Positions 7,788 to 17,214 of a stretch of 64,000 nt of DNA are shown piece by piece. This stretch comes from Nocardia anaemiae NBRC 100462 (GTDB lineage: Bacteria > Actinomycetota > Actinomycetes > Mycobacteriales > Mycobacteriaceae), in assembly GCF_001612725.1 (NCBI RefSeq), contig NZ_BDAZ01000001.1, positions 248,001 to 312,000 on the forward strand. The letters are read 5' to 3'. The position numbers were made by a program, and so were the translations under genes. Position 1 is the first letter of the stretch, and every line of letters begins with the position of its first letter. Below the pieces are notes generated by a model that worked only from the letters and a program-made list of their open reading frames with translations, was not told where the DNA came from and did no database searches.

Positions 7788-9707
7788 TCAGACGGTCGAA
7801 TGCGGCTGGTCCAGCGGCGCGTCCGGGAAGTCCTGTTGCTGATAACCGCCGCGCAATGTGCCCTCCAAATACGCGGCGCGGCAGGCCCGCCGGGCGATCT
7901 TCCCGCTGGACGTGCGCGGAATCGAACCCGCCGGAACCAGCAGCACATCGCGCACCGTGACGCCGTGGCGCTGCGCTATCGCAGCGCGCACGGCATCGGC
8001 GATCGGCTCAGGATCCAGCTTCGCCGCACCGGTGCCGCGCTCGGCCACGATGACCAGCTGCTCGGAGGTGTCCTCGGCATCGAAGGCGAGTCCGGAACGG
8101 CTGCCCTGTTCGAATACCAATGCGGGCAATTGATTCGCGGGCACCGAGAATGCCGCGACGAATCCCGGCCGCAGCGCGGTGCTGGCTTCCTGTGCCGAGA
8201 ATTCCAGGTCCTGCGGATAGTGATTGCGCCCGTCGACGATCACCAGATCCTTCACCCGGCCGGTGATATACAACTCGCCGTCGAGGTAGACGCCGAAATC
8301 ACCGGTGCGCATCCACTTCGCGTCCGGATCGGTGCCCTGTGCGTGACTGCCCTCCGGGAGGCACTGTGCCAAGACGTTGTGGAAGGTCGCGGCGGTTTCA
8401 TCCGGCCGACCCCAGTATCCGATGCCCATATTGTCGCCGTGCAGCCAGATTTCGCCGACCTCGCCGTTACCACGTTCGATGCCGGTTTCCGGATCGACGA
8501 TCACCGCCCACTGCGATAGCGCCACATAACCGCAGGACACCTGCGCGATCGAATTCTGTGTGCCCTTAGGCACTTCCACCATCCGACCCGCATTGAGCTC
8601 ATTGCGATCGACATAGACGACTTTCGCCTCGTCCTCGGCCTTGGTCGCCGAAACGAACAACGTCGCCTCGGCCATGCCATAGCAGGGCTTCAGCGCGGTC
8701 TTGGGCAGACCGTACGGCGCGAAGGTCTCGTTGAATTTCTGCATCGACGATACCGAAACCGGCTCGCTGCCGTTGATCAACCCGATCACATTCGAAAGAT
8801 CCAGGTCCTCACCGGCTTTCGGCTTACCCCTGGCGGCCGCATGCTCGTATGCGAAATTCGGTGCCGCCGCGAATGTTCCGGCACCGTCGGAGGCCGCGGC
8901 CAGTTCCTTGATCCAGCGATACGGCCGCCGCACGAATGCGCTCGGCGACATGATCGTGATGAATCCGCCGCCGATGGTCGGCAGGATCACAGACAGCAGA
9001 CCCATATCGTGGAACAGCGGCAGCCAGGTGACGCCACGCGAATTCTCCTGCACTCCAATGGCATCAATCATCTGCAGCAAATTGGTGCCGACCGCGCGGT
9101 GGGTGATCTCGACACCGGCCGGGGTCCTGGTGGAACCCGAGGTGTACTGCAGATAGGCGACACTGTCGGTATTGATTTCCGGTCGTACCCAGGTCGAGCC
9201 GACGCTGTCCGGAATCGCGTCCACCGCAATAATGCGCGGACGCTGTGCCGCCGGGAGGTGCCGGAAAAAGTTCCGCACACCCGCGGCGGACGAACCGACG
9301 GTCAGAATCGCCGAGGGTACGCAGTCATCGAGCACGGCGTGCAGGCGATCGGTATGGCCCTGCTCCTCCGGATCGAACAGCGGCACCGCGATATTGCCCG
9401 CGTATACCGCCGCGAAGATCGAGACGACATAGTCCAATCCTTGCGGGGCCAGCACCGCCACCCGATCGCCGGGCCGGGTCACCTGCTGCAGCCGGGCCGC
9501 GACGGCACGCAGCCGCACGCCGAATTGGTGCCAGGTCAATTCGATGTACTCGCCGTCGCGCTCGCGCGAGTAGTCGATGTAGCGGTAGGCGAGCCCGTCG
9601 CCGTTTTCCGCGCTGTGCTTGTCGACGAAGTCGATCAGGGTCTTATCGCCACGGATTTTGATATTGCCCTGATCGTCCAAATAGTCGTCGAAGGTCTCGT
9701 CGATCAT
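7788..9707 (-). CDS. fadD32: long-chain fatty acyl-AMP ligase, FadD32 type
   Basis: FadD32 activates meromycolate chains as acyl-adenylates and loads them on Pks13. The 639-residue protein shows the adenylation core: [16 protein letters not shown] phosphate-binding loop, [25 protein letters not shown] and [14 protein letters not shown], ending with the invariant-Lys region [14 protein letters not shown]. It closely follows the M. tuberculosis FadD32 sequence as I remember it. The ATG at 9707 has an AAGGA ribosome site 8-9 bp upstream, so the longer reading was rejected. A kas gene lies 106 bp upstream on the same strand. No pks13 or accD4 is adjacent, so this may be a second, paralogous copy. 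Confidence 0.85.
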   Translation of the reverse strand: MIDETFDDYLDDQGNIKIRGDKTLIDFVDKHSAENGDGLAYRYIDYSRERDGEYIELTWHQFGVRLRAVAARLQQVTRPGDRVAVLAPQGLDYVVSIFAAVYAGNIAVPLFDPEEQGHTDRLHAVLDDCVPSAILTVGSSAAGVRNFFRHLPAAQRPRIIAVDAIPDSVGSTWVRPEINTDSVAYLQYTSGSTRTPAGVEITHRAVGTNLLQMIDAIGVQENSRGVTWLPLFHDMGLLSVILPTIGGGFITIMSPSAFVRRPYRWIKELAAASDGAGTFAAAPNFAYEHAAARGKPKAGEDLDLSNVIGLINGSEPVSVSSMQKFNETFAPYGLPKTALKPCYGMAEATLFVSATKAEDEAKVVYVDRNELNAGRMVEVPKGTQNSIAQVSCGYVALSQWAVIVDPETGIERGNGEVGEIWLHGDNMGIGYWGRPDETAATFHNVLAQCLPEGSHAQGTDPDAKWMRTGDFGVYLDGELYITGRVKDLVIVDGRNHYPQDLEFSAQEASTALRPGFVAAFSVPANQLPALVFEQGSRSGLAFDAEDTSEQLVIVAERGTGAAKLDPEPIADAVRAAIAQRHGVTVRDVLLVPAGSIPRTSSGKIARRACRAAYLEGTLRGGYQQQDFPDAPLDQPHSTV

Positions 9708-9813
9708 CGCCTTATCCTTTTGCCAACGCAGGCACTCAGGCCGTGCGATTACACCGAACACAGGTCGATAACGAAGTGTCGGGAAGGCTAGCAGGTGTGC
9801 CTTCCCGACTTGC

Positions 9814-11073
9814 TCAGTACCGCCCGAAGGCGATCGCGACGTTGTGTCCGCCGAAACCGAACGAGTTGTTCACGGCGTAGTCGATCCGTCCGGGTCGGGC
9901 CTGGCCCTTGACCACGTCGAGCTCGATTTCCGGATCCTGGTTGTCCAGATTCAGTGTCGGCGGAACGATTCCGTCGCGCACCGAGAGCACCGTCAGCACC
10001 GATTCGAGAGCACCGACCGCGCCGATCGAATGGCCGAGTGCGGATTTCGGCGCATAGACCGAAACATGGTCGCCAACGGCCGCATTGATGGCCTGTGCCT
10101 CGGCGGTATCGCCGATCGGGGTCGCGGTCGCGTGCGCATTGACGTGGCCGACATCGTTTTTGCTGATCCCGGCCTTCTGGATGGCCCTGGTCATCGCCCG
10201 CGCGGCGCCCTTGCCATCGAGATCGGGTGCGACCAAATGGAAGGCGTCGGAAGTGATTCCGGCGCCCATCAGGCGCGCGTGAATCGTCGCGCCGCGGGCC
10301 TTGGCGTGCTCCTCGGTTTCGATGATCATCATCGCGCCCGCCTCACCGAAGACGAATCCGTCGCGATCCTTGTCGAACGGTCGCGAGGCGGCCCTCGGGT
10401 CCTCGTTGCGGGTGCTCATGGCACGCATCATGGTGAATGCCGCGATCGGCACGGCCTGGATGGAACCCTCGACACCGCCGGTGACCACCATGTCGGCATC
10501 GCCCATCACGATCATCTGCCAGGCATTGGCGATCGCCTCCGAACCCGACGAGCAGGCCGAGACCGGCGTCACCACACCCGCTTTCGCGCCGAGTTCCAGG
10601 CCGACGCAGGCGGCCGAGCCATTGGGCATGATGCGCTGCACGGTCAGCGGCGATACCTTGCGGTAGCCGCCGTTCTGCAGCCGGTCGCGCGCGGCGGTGA
10701 TGTATTCGCCGCCGCCGAGTCCGGTGCCGATGGCGACGCCGAGCCGGTTCTTGTCCACCTCCGGACTACCCGCATTGCGCCAGACCTCGCGGGCCAGCAC
10801 CACGGCCATCTGCTCCACATACGACAGGTGCCTGGTCTCCTGCCTGGTGAGGCAATCCGACGGCTTGACCTTCAGATGTCCGCCGATGCGCACGGGTAGC
10901 TCGAACTGCTCGATGAAACTGTCCTCCAGGACATCGATGCCGCTTTCCCCGTTGAGCAGGCCCTTCCAGGTCGAGTCGACGTCACCGGCGATCGAAGTGG
11001 TCGCCGCCAGACTGGTCACGACAACGTTGGGATAGCTCCCGTTCTTGGTAGACGGAATCTGCATTTCGCTCAC
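9814..11073 (-). CDS. kasA: beta-ketoacyl-ACP synthase, KasA/KasB type
   Basis: The enzyme condenses malonyl-ACP with a growing acyl-ACP in the FAS-II (meromycolate) elongation cycle. In the 419 residues the Cys-His-His triad is visible: C174 in SACSSG, H314 in VNAHATATP and H348 in ALGHSIGA, with the GFGGHN loop near the end. The start ([12 protein letters not shown]) and overall sequence align closely with M. tuberculosis KasA. The usual NAHGTATP reads NAHATATP here, a Gly-to-Ala change next to the catalytic His. It lies upstream of fadD32 on the same strand and probably shares a promoter in 11074-11293. It could equally be a KasB-like paralogue. Confidence 0.85.
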   Translation of the reverse strand: MSEMQIPSTKNGSYPNVVVTSLAATTSIAGDVDSTWKGLLNGESGIDVLEDSFIEQFELPVRIGGHLKVKPSDCLTRQETRHLSYVEQMAVVLAREVWRNAGSPEVDKNRLGVAIGTGLGGGEYITAARDRLQNGGYRKVSPLTVQRIMPNGSAACVGLELGAKAGVVTPVSACSSGSEAIANAWQMIVMGDADMVVTGGVEGSIQAVPIAAFTMMRAMSTRNEDPRAASRPFDKDRDGFVFGEAGAMMIIETEEHAKARGATIHARLMGAGITSDAFHLVAPDLDGKGAARAMTRAIQKAGISKNDVGHVNAHATATPIGDTAEAQAINAAVGDHVSVYAPKSALGHSIGAVGALESVLTVLSVRDGIVPPTLNLDNQDPEIELDVVKGQARPGRIDYAVNNSFGFGGHNVAIAFGRY

Positions 11074-11293
11074 TTTCCTGGCGTCACTCTTTGGGATAAA
11101 CCGGGAACCGCGCGTGGAAGGTCATCGAACGACCGAGCAAACCGTGATCCGACCGTGAGCATTGTGGGCGGGTCAGGTGCTCGACACACTACCGTGGCCG
11201 TCGCTGGTCGTCGCATCTACTGCTCGAGTAACCTGCTGAGCGGATACGCAGCGCTGGTGGTTCCGAGCGATCCGCGAGCAACCGCGAGAAGGG

Positions 11294-12448
11294 ATGACTG
11301 TGACGGGCGGGCGGATGGTCGGGCTGTTCGCCGGAATCGGCGGGCTGGAGCTCGGCCTTGGCCACCACGGCTGGCATACCGAGCTGCTGTGCGAGATCGA
11401 TCCCGGTGCGCAGGCGGTGCTCGCCGCGCGCTTTCCCGGGATTCCGTTGCAGGGGGACATCACTCGGCTACGCGCCCTGCCCGCCGGGACCGAACTGGTC
11501 GCCGCCGGATTTCCCTGCCAGGACCTGTCGCAGGCCGGCCGCACCGCGGGTATCACCGGTAATCGCTCCGGTCTGGTGGACGAGGTGTTCCGGCTGGTGC
11601 GCCGTCGGCGTGGACCGCGCTGGCTGTTGATCGAGAATGTGCCGTTCATGCTGCAGCTGGGTCGTGGGGCAGCCATGCGGCACATCACCACCGCGCTGGA
11701 CGAGCTCGGCTACACCTGGGCATACCGGGTGGTCGACGCGCGCGCGTTCGGGCTGCCGCAGCGTCGTCAGCGGGTGCTGATGCTGGCCTCGCGCACCGAG
11801 GATCCGCGCCGGGTGCTGTTCGCCGACGATGCCGGACCGCTCGATCTCGGTGACCCGGAACAGGATCCGTGCGGCTTCTACTGGACCGAGGGTGTGCGCG
11901 GGCTCGGCTGGGCGGTCAATGCGATCCCGACGCTCAAGGGCGGTTCGGCGCTCGGCATCGCGAGCCCGCCCGCGGTGCGATTGCCATCGGGTGAGATCGT
12001 CACGCCGGGCATCATCGACGGCGAACGCCTGCAGGGCTTCGACGCCGACTGGACCGAACCGGCGACCACGGTGCCCGGAATTCGGCACGGGCACCGGTGG
12101 AAGCTGATCGGCAATGCGGTGAGTGTGCGAATGGCGTCCTGGGTCGGGGCCAGGCTGGCCGATCCGCTGGACCCGATTCCGGGCGATGAGCCGTTGCCAC
12201 AGGGGCGGCCGTGGCCGGTCGCCGCGTGGGGTCGCGCGGGCCGCGCCTATCGGGTCCCGGTTTCCACCTGGCCGGTGCATGAGCCGTATGAGGACTTACA
12301 CCATTTCCTCACCGATTCGCGGCTGCTCTCGGCCCGCGCGACGGCGGGCTTCCTGCGGCGCACCGGAATGGGCAATCTACGGTTCCCGCCCGGATTTCTG
12401 GCCGATGTGGAGAGTCATCTTGACCGGATGGGCGGCTGGGCGGCATGA
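11294..12448 (+). CDS. DNA (cytosine-5) methyltransferase
   Basis: The 384-residue protein has the ordered C5-methyltransferase motifs: I (FAGIGGLELG, residues 12-21), IV (GFPCQDLS, catalytic C75), VI (ENV), VIII (QRRQR) and X (GNAVS). The target recognition region lies between VIII and X, around 185-265. After motif X there is an extra tail of roughly 110 residues. The Vsr gene follows 13 bp later, so the pair resembles a methylate-and-repair unit. No restriction endonuclease is adjacent. Start alternatives at 11300 (GTG) and 11315 (ATG) remain possible. Confidence 0.92.
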   Translation: MTVTGGRMVGLFAGIGGLELGLGHHGWHTELLCEIDPGAQAVLAARFPGIPLQGDITRLRALPAGTELVAAGFPCQDLSQAGRTAGITGNRSGLVDEVFRLVRRRRGPRWLLIENVPFMLQLGRGAAMRHITTALDELGYTWAYRVVDARAFGLPQRRQRVLMLASRTEDPRRVLFADDAGPLDLGDPEQDPCGFYWTEGVRGLGWAVNAIPTLKGGSALGIASPPAVRLPSGEIVTPGIIDGERLQGFDADWTEPATTVPGIRHGHRWKLIGNAVSVRMASWVGARLADPLDPIPGDEPLPQGRPWPVAAWGRAGRAYRVPVSTWPVHEPYEDLHHFLTDSRLLSARATAGFLRRTGMGNLRFPPGFLADVESHLDRMGGWAA

Positions 12449-12461
12449 GGTTCGGTACGTC

Positions 12462-12884
12462 ATGAACCCGGCTCGGCGGCCGCGCACCGACGCCGCGACC
12501 AGTGCGCGGATGGCCCGCCAGCGGCGGGTCGGGACCCGGCCCGAACTCGCGCTGCGCCGGGAATTGCATCGGCGCGGACTGCGCTATTTCGTCGATCGCG
12601 CGCCGTTGCGCGGGCAGCGGCGGCGGGCGGATCTGGTGTTTCCCCGGCTGCGCGTCGCGGTGTATGTGGACGGATGTTTCTGGCATCGGTGCCCACAGCA
12701 CGCGACCGATCCGAAGAACAACGCCCAATGGTGGGCGGACAAATTGACCGGAAACGTGGCCCGTGACCGGGCCACCGACGCCGCACTGGCGGCCGAGGGC
12801 TGGCTGGTGATCCGAGTGTGGGAACACGAGGACGCCATCGCGGCGGCCGACCGGATCCAGACCGTATTGGCCGCCCGTCGCTAG
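12462..12884 (+). CDS. vsr: very short patch repair (T:G mismatch) endonuclease
   Basis: Vsr nicks beside T:G mismatches made when 5-methylcytosine deaminates, and so protects sites methylated by the gene upstream. The 140-residue protein has the family order: MARQRRVGTRPE, LRYFVDRAPLRGQRRRADLVF (catalytic Asp), YVDGCFWHRCPQH (metal-site His and Cys) and DGWLVIRVWEHE-like VIRVWEHED. The ATG at 12462 was taken; length is normal. It is in one transcription unit with the methyltransferase. Its last three bases overlap the converging 38-codon ORF. Confidence 0.92.
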   Translation: MNPARRPRTDAATSARMARQRRVGTRPELALRRELHRRGLRYFVDRAPLRGQRRRADLVFPRLRVAVYVDGCFWHRCPQHATDPKNNAQWWADKLTGNVARDRATDAALAAEGWLVIRVWEHEDAIAAADRIQTVLAARR

Positions 12885-12997
12885 CGCTTTTCCCGCACCC
12901 GAACCAGCGAGCGCGGCGCGTGCGCGGCCATGTAGCCCGACACCGCCATTACCGTCAGCACCAGCATTCCGGCGATGGCCGTTGTGATTGTGATCAT
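12881..12997 (-). CDS. small single-pass membrane peptide
   Basis: This is a 38-codon frame with a near-perfect ribosome site AAGGAGGT ending 5 bp before its ATG (12997). Residues 4-25 (TTAIAGMLVLTVMAVSGYMAAH) form one hydrophobic segment. The tail APRSLVRVREKR is strongly basic, so it should face the cytoplasm. It converges on vsr with a 4-bp overlap and is divergent from the DUF998 gene. No family is recognised. The quality of the ribosome site and the amphipathic layout argue that it is real. Confidence 0.6.
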   Translation of the reverse strand: MITITTAIAGMLVLTVMAVSGYMAAHAPRSLVRVREKR

Positions 12998-13147
12998 GGG
13001 GACCTCCTTCGATCTACCAACCATCGGGTATGGACCTGACAGAACCCTGTGTTGGAGTTGGTAATGCGGTGTGGGGAACACCAGTCGGTGTGGACACACG
13101 CACCTACTGTTGAACACCGGACCAACGAGGAGGCGGAGAATGGTCCA

Positions 13148-13858
13148 GTGACTGATAGCCGGAGGCTCGCCGAACGACACGTCCGGGTGGCCTGCGGGCT
13201 CATCGCGGCCGCGATCGCGATCGCCGGGCTCTGCTATTCGTCGTGGTTGCTGGAGTTCGTGCTGAAGATCGATGTCGATCCGGTCAACTCGTTTCTCAGT
13301 GAGCTCGATGCCGAGGGCAAACCGCATCGCGAGTTGTTCGCGACCGCCGACAAGATCGTCGGCGCGTTCCTGATGCCCGCCGCGATCGCCGGGCTGCTGT
13401 TGTTTCCGCGCCGCAGATTCACCACCGTCGGCTGGGTCGCGCTGTTCTGCTTCGGCGCCGCGACGATCGGCGATGTGCTGCTTCCGCTGCGCGATTGCAA
13501 CCCGCAGGACAACGCCCAATGCGGCGGCAGTGGCAGTGAACTGTTCCCGCAACTGCATCAGCCGCACGCGCTGACCAGCACCATCGCGGTCACCGCGATC
13601 GCCATCGCGACCTTCGCGTTCAGCGTGGCCGCCTTCCGATATCGGCGCTGGCGGATCCTGCGCGAGGCCGGGGTGGTGGTGCTGGTGATCGGGTCGGCGG
13701 CGACCGTGTGGATGCTGGTCGCCGACAACCTGACCGGCGACTACGCGCTTGGGATCGCCCAGCGGATCCAGGTCGGATCGATGTCGCTGTGGCTGATCAC
13801 CTTGGCGGCCGCGGTGATTCTGGAAGGCCGCGAATGGCTCGAGAGCGATTCGGGTTAG
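13148..13858 (+). CDS. DUF998-like integral membrane protein
   Basis: The protein has 236 residues with about six hydrophobic segments, near residues 14-32, 72-88, 95-112, 145-165, 172-193 and 208-226. Between segments 1 and 2 is a polar loop with PVNSFLSELDAEGKPH, typical of the DUF998 family whose function is unknown. A Cys pair sits in the outer loop (RDCNPQDNAQCGG). The GTG at 13148 follows a GGAGGCGGAG-like site; a nearby ATG is out of frame. It converges on the lipoprotein gene with a 4-bp stop overlap. Confidence 0.7.
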   Translation: MTDSRRLAERHVRVACGLIAAAIAIAGLCYSSWLLEFVLKIDVDPVNSFLSELDAEGKPHRELFATADKIVGAFLMPAAIAGLLLFPRRRFTTVGWVALFCFGAATIGDVLLPLRDCNPQDNAQCGGSGSELFPQLHQPHALTSTIAVTAIAIATFAFSVAAFRYRRWRILREAGVVVLVIGSAATVWMLVADNLTGDYALGIAQRIQVGSMSLWLITLAAAVILEGREWLESDSG

Positions 13859-15426
13859 TCGACCTTGATCCGGACCGTGTGGGTGTCGAGTTTCGTGGGC
13901 AATTTCGTGGTGTCGACCTCGAGGATTTCGCCGGTGTCCTGCAGCCCGTTCGGCAGTGTCTTGGGTTTCAGGCCGAAGGGCGGCTGGTCGCCCTTACTAG
14001 CGGCGAGGCCGAAATCGCTGTCGTTGGCGATGTAGAGGGTTTTGCCGCCATCGAGCGTCGCGACGCCCTCGATCTTGTCGTGACCGAAGAACTTGCCGTC
14101 GGCATCGAGGCTGGTGACCAGGGCGGCGAAATCCAGGCTCGCGGTCTTGGCGGCCACGGTGATACCCGCCTTCTTCAGTGCCGCTATTGCGTCATTCGTC
14201 GAAACGGGACCGACCAGGGTTTCCAGCGGCTTGCCCTCGACTTGCAGGCCACCGCGCTCCGGATCATATTGTGCGCCTGGGACCTTCGAATCCGGACCGA
14301 CGTCGGTGGCGCCGGAGATATCGACGGTCCACAGCTTCTTATCGGCCTTCGGGGGCAGTTCGCCGTCGCGTTCGTCGACCAGGAAGGTGGTGGCGCTGAG
14401 CGCGGTGATCTCGGAGTCGGCGACCTTGGTGCGCTTGGGATTCTGCAGCGGGAGCACGAATTCCTTGACCGCCTTGGTCTTCAGGTCGACGGTGACGATG
14501 CGGGTCATCGGGATGTCCTTGGCCGAACCGTCGAGGCCGGGAGTTTTCAGGCCGCTCTGTACGACGCCGACGAGGGTGCCGCCGTCGGGTGTGCTGGTCA
14601 GACCCTCCATGCCCTGATTCGGGGTGCGCAGCGAAAGTTCCCTGGGCAGACCGGATCCTGGTGCCAAGCGCTCCAGCTCCGTCCCCTTGGCGTCGAAATG
14701 CACCAGGAATGGGCCGTATTCGTCGGAGATCCAGAAGGTGCCGTCCGGCAGAGCGACCAAGCCCTCGGGATCGAGGCCGTGATCGGTGGGCGGCAGGATA
14801 TTTCCGGCGAGGTCCTTGATGGTCTCGCCAGTGCTCGCGGCGATGTCGACCTGACCGTTGAACGGGGTGCCGTCGGCGGTGTGCAGTTCGATCGTCGATT
14901 GCACGACCGCGCGATTGCCGACCAGCTTGAAGCGAGCGATCTTCGGCACGAAACCCGGTGTCGGGGTGAGCTTCTCGTTCTTGCCGGGACCGTCGACATT
15001 GGGGCCGCGATCGGTGAGTCCGTAGAACTCGTCCGGCGCGCCAGGTACCGGCGTCCATGCCGAGCCGTAACCGCTGCCCTGCACGGTGGTGCCGCCGAAT
15101 TCACCGAGAGGTGGAATGTCGGTGGTGTACAGGCGAACCGCGTCGGTGGTGCTGACCTTCAGCTCATCGGTGCCGGTGAAGCCCGTCTTCGGCTGGTAGA
15201 CAAGTGCGCCGTCGAGGCGGCGGGTCAGCGTGCCGTGTTCCGGATCGGCGATCGTCACGGCGGCGGTACCACCGGTGGCGGCCAGCAGGTCGTCCGGGGA
15301 GATCACCAGCGGCTGGTCCCTGGCCACGGTGAAGTCGGGCTTGGTGTCCGAGGACGAGCAGCCTGCGGCCAGCACGCCCACACAGAGGACGACGGCCGCG
15401 GTGATACGAGGGTGCGCTTTCACCAT
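13855..15426 (-). CDS. esterase-like/phytase-type lipoprotein
   Basis: This 523-residue exported protein begins with a lipoprotein signal (MVKAHPRITAAVV...LAAGC), and the lipobox Cys is at about residue 23. The mature part is built of beta-propeller-like repeats, with blocks such as GLTDRGPNVDG, LDPEGLVALPDGTFWISDEYGP and GMEGLTSTPDG. These match the esterase-like activity of phytase family (PF13449). The blocks suggest metal-dependent hydrolysis of phosphoesters, but the substrate is unknown. It is expected to be anchored outside the cell membrane, and it is divergent from the RidA gene. Confidence 0.8.
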   Translation of the reverse strand: MVKAHPRITAAVVLCVGVLAAGCSSSDTKPDFTVARDQPLVISPDDLLAATGGTAAVTIADPEHGTLTRRLDGALVYQPKTGFTGTDELKVSTTDAVRLYTTDIPPLGEFGGTTVQGSGYGSAWTPVPGAPDEFYGLTDRGPNVDGPGKNEKLTPTPGFVPKIARFKLVGNRAVVQSTIELHTADGTPFNGQVDIAASTGETIKDLAGNILPPTDHGLDPEGLVALPDGTFWISDEYGPFLVHFDAKGTELERLAPGSGLPRELSLRTPNQGMEGLTSTPDGGTLVGVVQSGLKTPGLDGSAKDIPMTRIVTVDLKTKAVKEFVLPLQNPKRTKVADSEITALSATTFLVDERDGELPPKADKKLWTVDISGATDVGPDSKVPGAQYDPERGGLQVEGKPLETLVGPVSTNDAIAALKKAGITVAAKTASLDFAALVTSLDADGKFFGHDKIEGVATLDGGKTLYIANDSDFGLAASKGDQPPFGLKPKTLPNGLQDTGEILEVDTTKLPTKLDTHTVRIKVD

Positions 15427-15483
15427 GTCTGCCTACCGCAGTTGCCCGACAAATGCCCTACGTCCAAATGACCAGCGGATGTC

Positions 15484-15906
15484 ATGCTTTCGGGCATGGG
15501 TGATCGGATGAATATCGCGTCGGGTTCGGAGTTCGAGGATATCGTCGGCTACTCGCGCGCGGTTCGCGTCGGCAATACCGTCGCCGTCAGCGGCACCACG
15601 GCCTCGCTGCCTGGCGGCAATGCGGTCGGCGGTGACGATATCGGTGCGCAGACTCGGGAGGCACTGCGCCGCATCGGCACCGCACTCACCGAGGCGGGTG
15701 CCAGCCTCGCCGATGTAGTTCGCACGCGCATCTTCGTCACCGATATCGCCCGCTGGCCCGAGGTCGCCAAGGCGCATGCCGAGGTATTCGGCGATATCCG
15801 TCCGGCCGCGTCGATGTACGAGATCAAGGCGCTGATCACGCCCGCGCTGCTGGTGGAGATCGAGGCCGACGCGATTTGCGCGACAGTTCCTGGCTCGGAT
15901 CGCTAA
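15484..15906 (+). CDS. RidA/YjgF/UK114-family protein
   Basis: RidA proteins hydrolyse reactive enamine/imine intermediates from PLP enzymes. The 140-residue frame has the family fold: SRAVRVGNTVAVSGTTA near residues 24-40, the helix TREALRRIGTALTEAGASLADVVRTRIFVTDI at 58-89, and the end LLVEIEADAIC. The usual final catalytic Arg/Glu region is modified, so it may belong to a subgroup of unknown substrate. Starts at 15484 and 15496 (ATG) are both possible; no clear ribosome site decides. The next gene's -10 box overlaps the stop codon. Confidence 0.8.
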   Translation: MLSGMGDRMNIASGSEFEDIVGYSRAVRVGNTVAVSGTTASLPGGNAVGGDDIGAQTREALRRIGTALTEAGASLADVVRTRIFVTDIARWPEVAKAHAEVFGDIRPAASMYEIKALITPALLVEIEADAICATVPGSDR

Positions 15907-15916
15907 TGTCGATCCG
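15904..15916 (+). promoter_or_regulatory. -10 box for a leaderless start
   Basis: TAATGT (15904-15909) is followed by 7 bp and then the GTG at 15917. This spacing is typical of leaderless actinobacterial transcripts, whose +1 is the start codon. The box overlaps the RidA stop codon. No good -35 was seen 17-18 bp upstream. Confidence 0.45.
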
Positions 15917-16645
15917 GTGACCAGCGACGCGCCGGAGACCACCGTTCAGCTCGAAACCGTCGCCGCGGCGACGAACCGTCTGCTCGACACCATTCGTGGG
16001 CTCGACGATGACATGACCGTGCCATCGTTGCTACCCGGATGGACGCGAGGGCATGTGCTCGCGCACCTCGCTCGCAATGCCGACAGCCTGGTCAATTTGT
16101 TGCTCTGGGCACGGACCGGAATCGAAACACCGCAGTACGCGAGCATGTACATCCGGGATGCCGATATCGAGGCCGGTGCGCCGCGGCCACTCGCCGAGCA
16201 GTTGGCCGATAACGAGGCGGCGGCCGATCGCTGGCTGGCGCTTGCTCAGAGCACTCCCGAGCAGGCGTGGACGGCGACAGTTCGGACCAGGCAGGGGCGG
16301 CCTATTCCGGCTACCGAGGTCATTTGGATGCGGCTGCAAGAGGTGGAGATCCATCATGTGGATCTGGCGGCCGGTTACCAACCTGAGGATTGGCCAGTGG
16401 ATTTCGTTGTTCGGCTGCTTCCGCGGGCCGCCGCCGATTTGACGAAAGGGATTGCCGGTGGGGCTGAACCGGCGGTCACGTTCGAAGTGCGAACAACTGA
16501 TACGGGCTTCACAGCGACTGTTGGTAGCGGGGCTCCCGACCACACCGTCAGTGGGCCTGCTTCTGCCGTGCTCGCTTGGCTGCTCGGTCGTTCCGAAGGC
16601 GCGGACCTCAGTGGCGTGCTGCCGACGCTTCCCTCGTGGAAATAG
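15917..16645 (+). CDS. mycothiol-dependent maleylpyruvate isomerase-family protein
   Basis: The 242-residue protein has an N-terminal DinB-like four-helix domain. Its metal-binding histidine pattern is visible in RGHVLAHLARNADSL (residues 44-58) and EVEIHHVDLAAGY (near 148-160). A smaller C-terminal domain follows (about 175-240). The family uses mycothiol as cofactor or resembles the enzymes that do; the substrate here is unknown. Mycothiol is made by actinobacteria such as Nocardia, which fits. The GTG at 15917 appears to be read from a leaderless transcript. Confidence 0.8.
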   Translation: MTSDAPETTVQLETVAAATNRLLDTIRGLDDDMTVPSLLPGWTRGHVLAHLARNADSLVNLLLWARTGIETPQYASMYIRDADIEAGAPRPLAEQLADNEAAADRWLALAQSTPEQAWTATVRTRQGRPIPATEVIWMRLQEVEIHHVDLAAGYQPEDWPVDFVVRLLPRAAADLTKGIAGGAEPAVTFEVRTTDTGFTATVGSGAPDHTVSGPASAVLAWLLGRSEGADLSGVLPTLPSWK

Positions 16646-16746
16646 CAGGTCCACGGCGCACTGTGACGCGTGCAACCGGCATGTTCCGCAAGCGCCTGTT
16701 CGACGGTGGAGCCGAGTAGGCGTCGCGGTTCGGGGAGAGCACGTCG

Positions 16747-17214
16747 CTACGATTCGGATCGGCGGAGCTCCGTCTGTCGCGGTGACCGGAGGCCCGGTAA
16801 CTGGTTGTGCCCTCGGCGGGACCGGCTGGCCACAGCGTGGGCAAGGAAGACCAGCGACCATACGAGGACCAAGGCGACAGCGAGTCCGACGGGATAGTTG
16901 CGGTCGAGGACGGTGGGATTGCTCGGCATGCCGTCGCCACGGTCGAGGACCGGGAGGGCGATCAGTACCAGCGCAACCGAGCAGATGGCACCGCAGGCAG
17001 CGACGGCCCACCATGTGGGTGGCAGCAGGTGGCGAGCAGTGAGTCCGAGTGCGGCGCAGATCGGGGCGAAGACCGCATCGTGCAGCAGGATTCCGCCCGC
17101 GAACCAGACCGTGACCGAGTCGAGATCTGTTGGCGGTAGGGCGAATAGCGCGCTGATGCCGTACCAGCCGAGCCAACTGCCGACGAGCAGGAGCAGTATG
17201 CGGACCGCGGTCAT
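16747..17214 (-). CDS. small integral membrane protein of the molybdopterin cluster
   Basis: From the ATG at 17214 the protein has 155 residues and four hydrophobic segments, near residues 3-22, 35-60, 66-88 and 105-126. They contain LLHDAVFAP in the second segment. The tail is basic and Arg/Ser-rich. The ATG overlaps the stop of the oxidoreductase gene as ATGA, so it is translationally coupled and probably a membrane partner of that enzyme. I do not recognise a named family. A longer N-terminal reading is possible but overlaps the upstream gene. Confidence 0.65.
   Translation of the reverse strand: MTAVRILLLLVGSWLGWYGISALFALPPTDLDSVTVWFAGGILLHDAVFAPICAALGLTARHLLPPTWWAVAACGAICSVALVLIALPVLDRGDGMPSNPTVLDRNYPVGLAVALVLVWSLVFLAHAVASRSRRGHNQLPGLRSPRQTELRRSES

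Noticed and set aside
12881..13567. 228-codon minus-strand frame ending at the 38-residue peptide
   Set aside because: The upstream part is antisense to the DUF998 gene and of shadow composition. Only the last 38 codons follow a strong ribosome site, so only those were kept.
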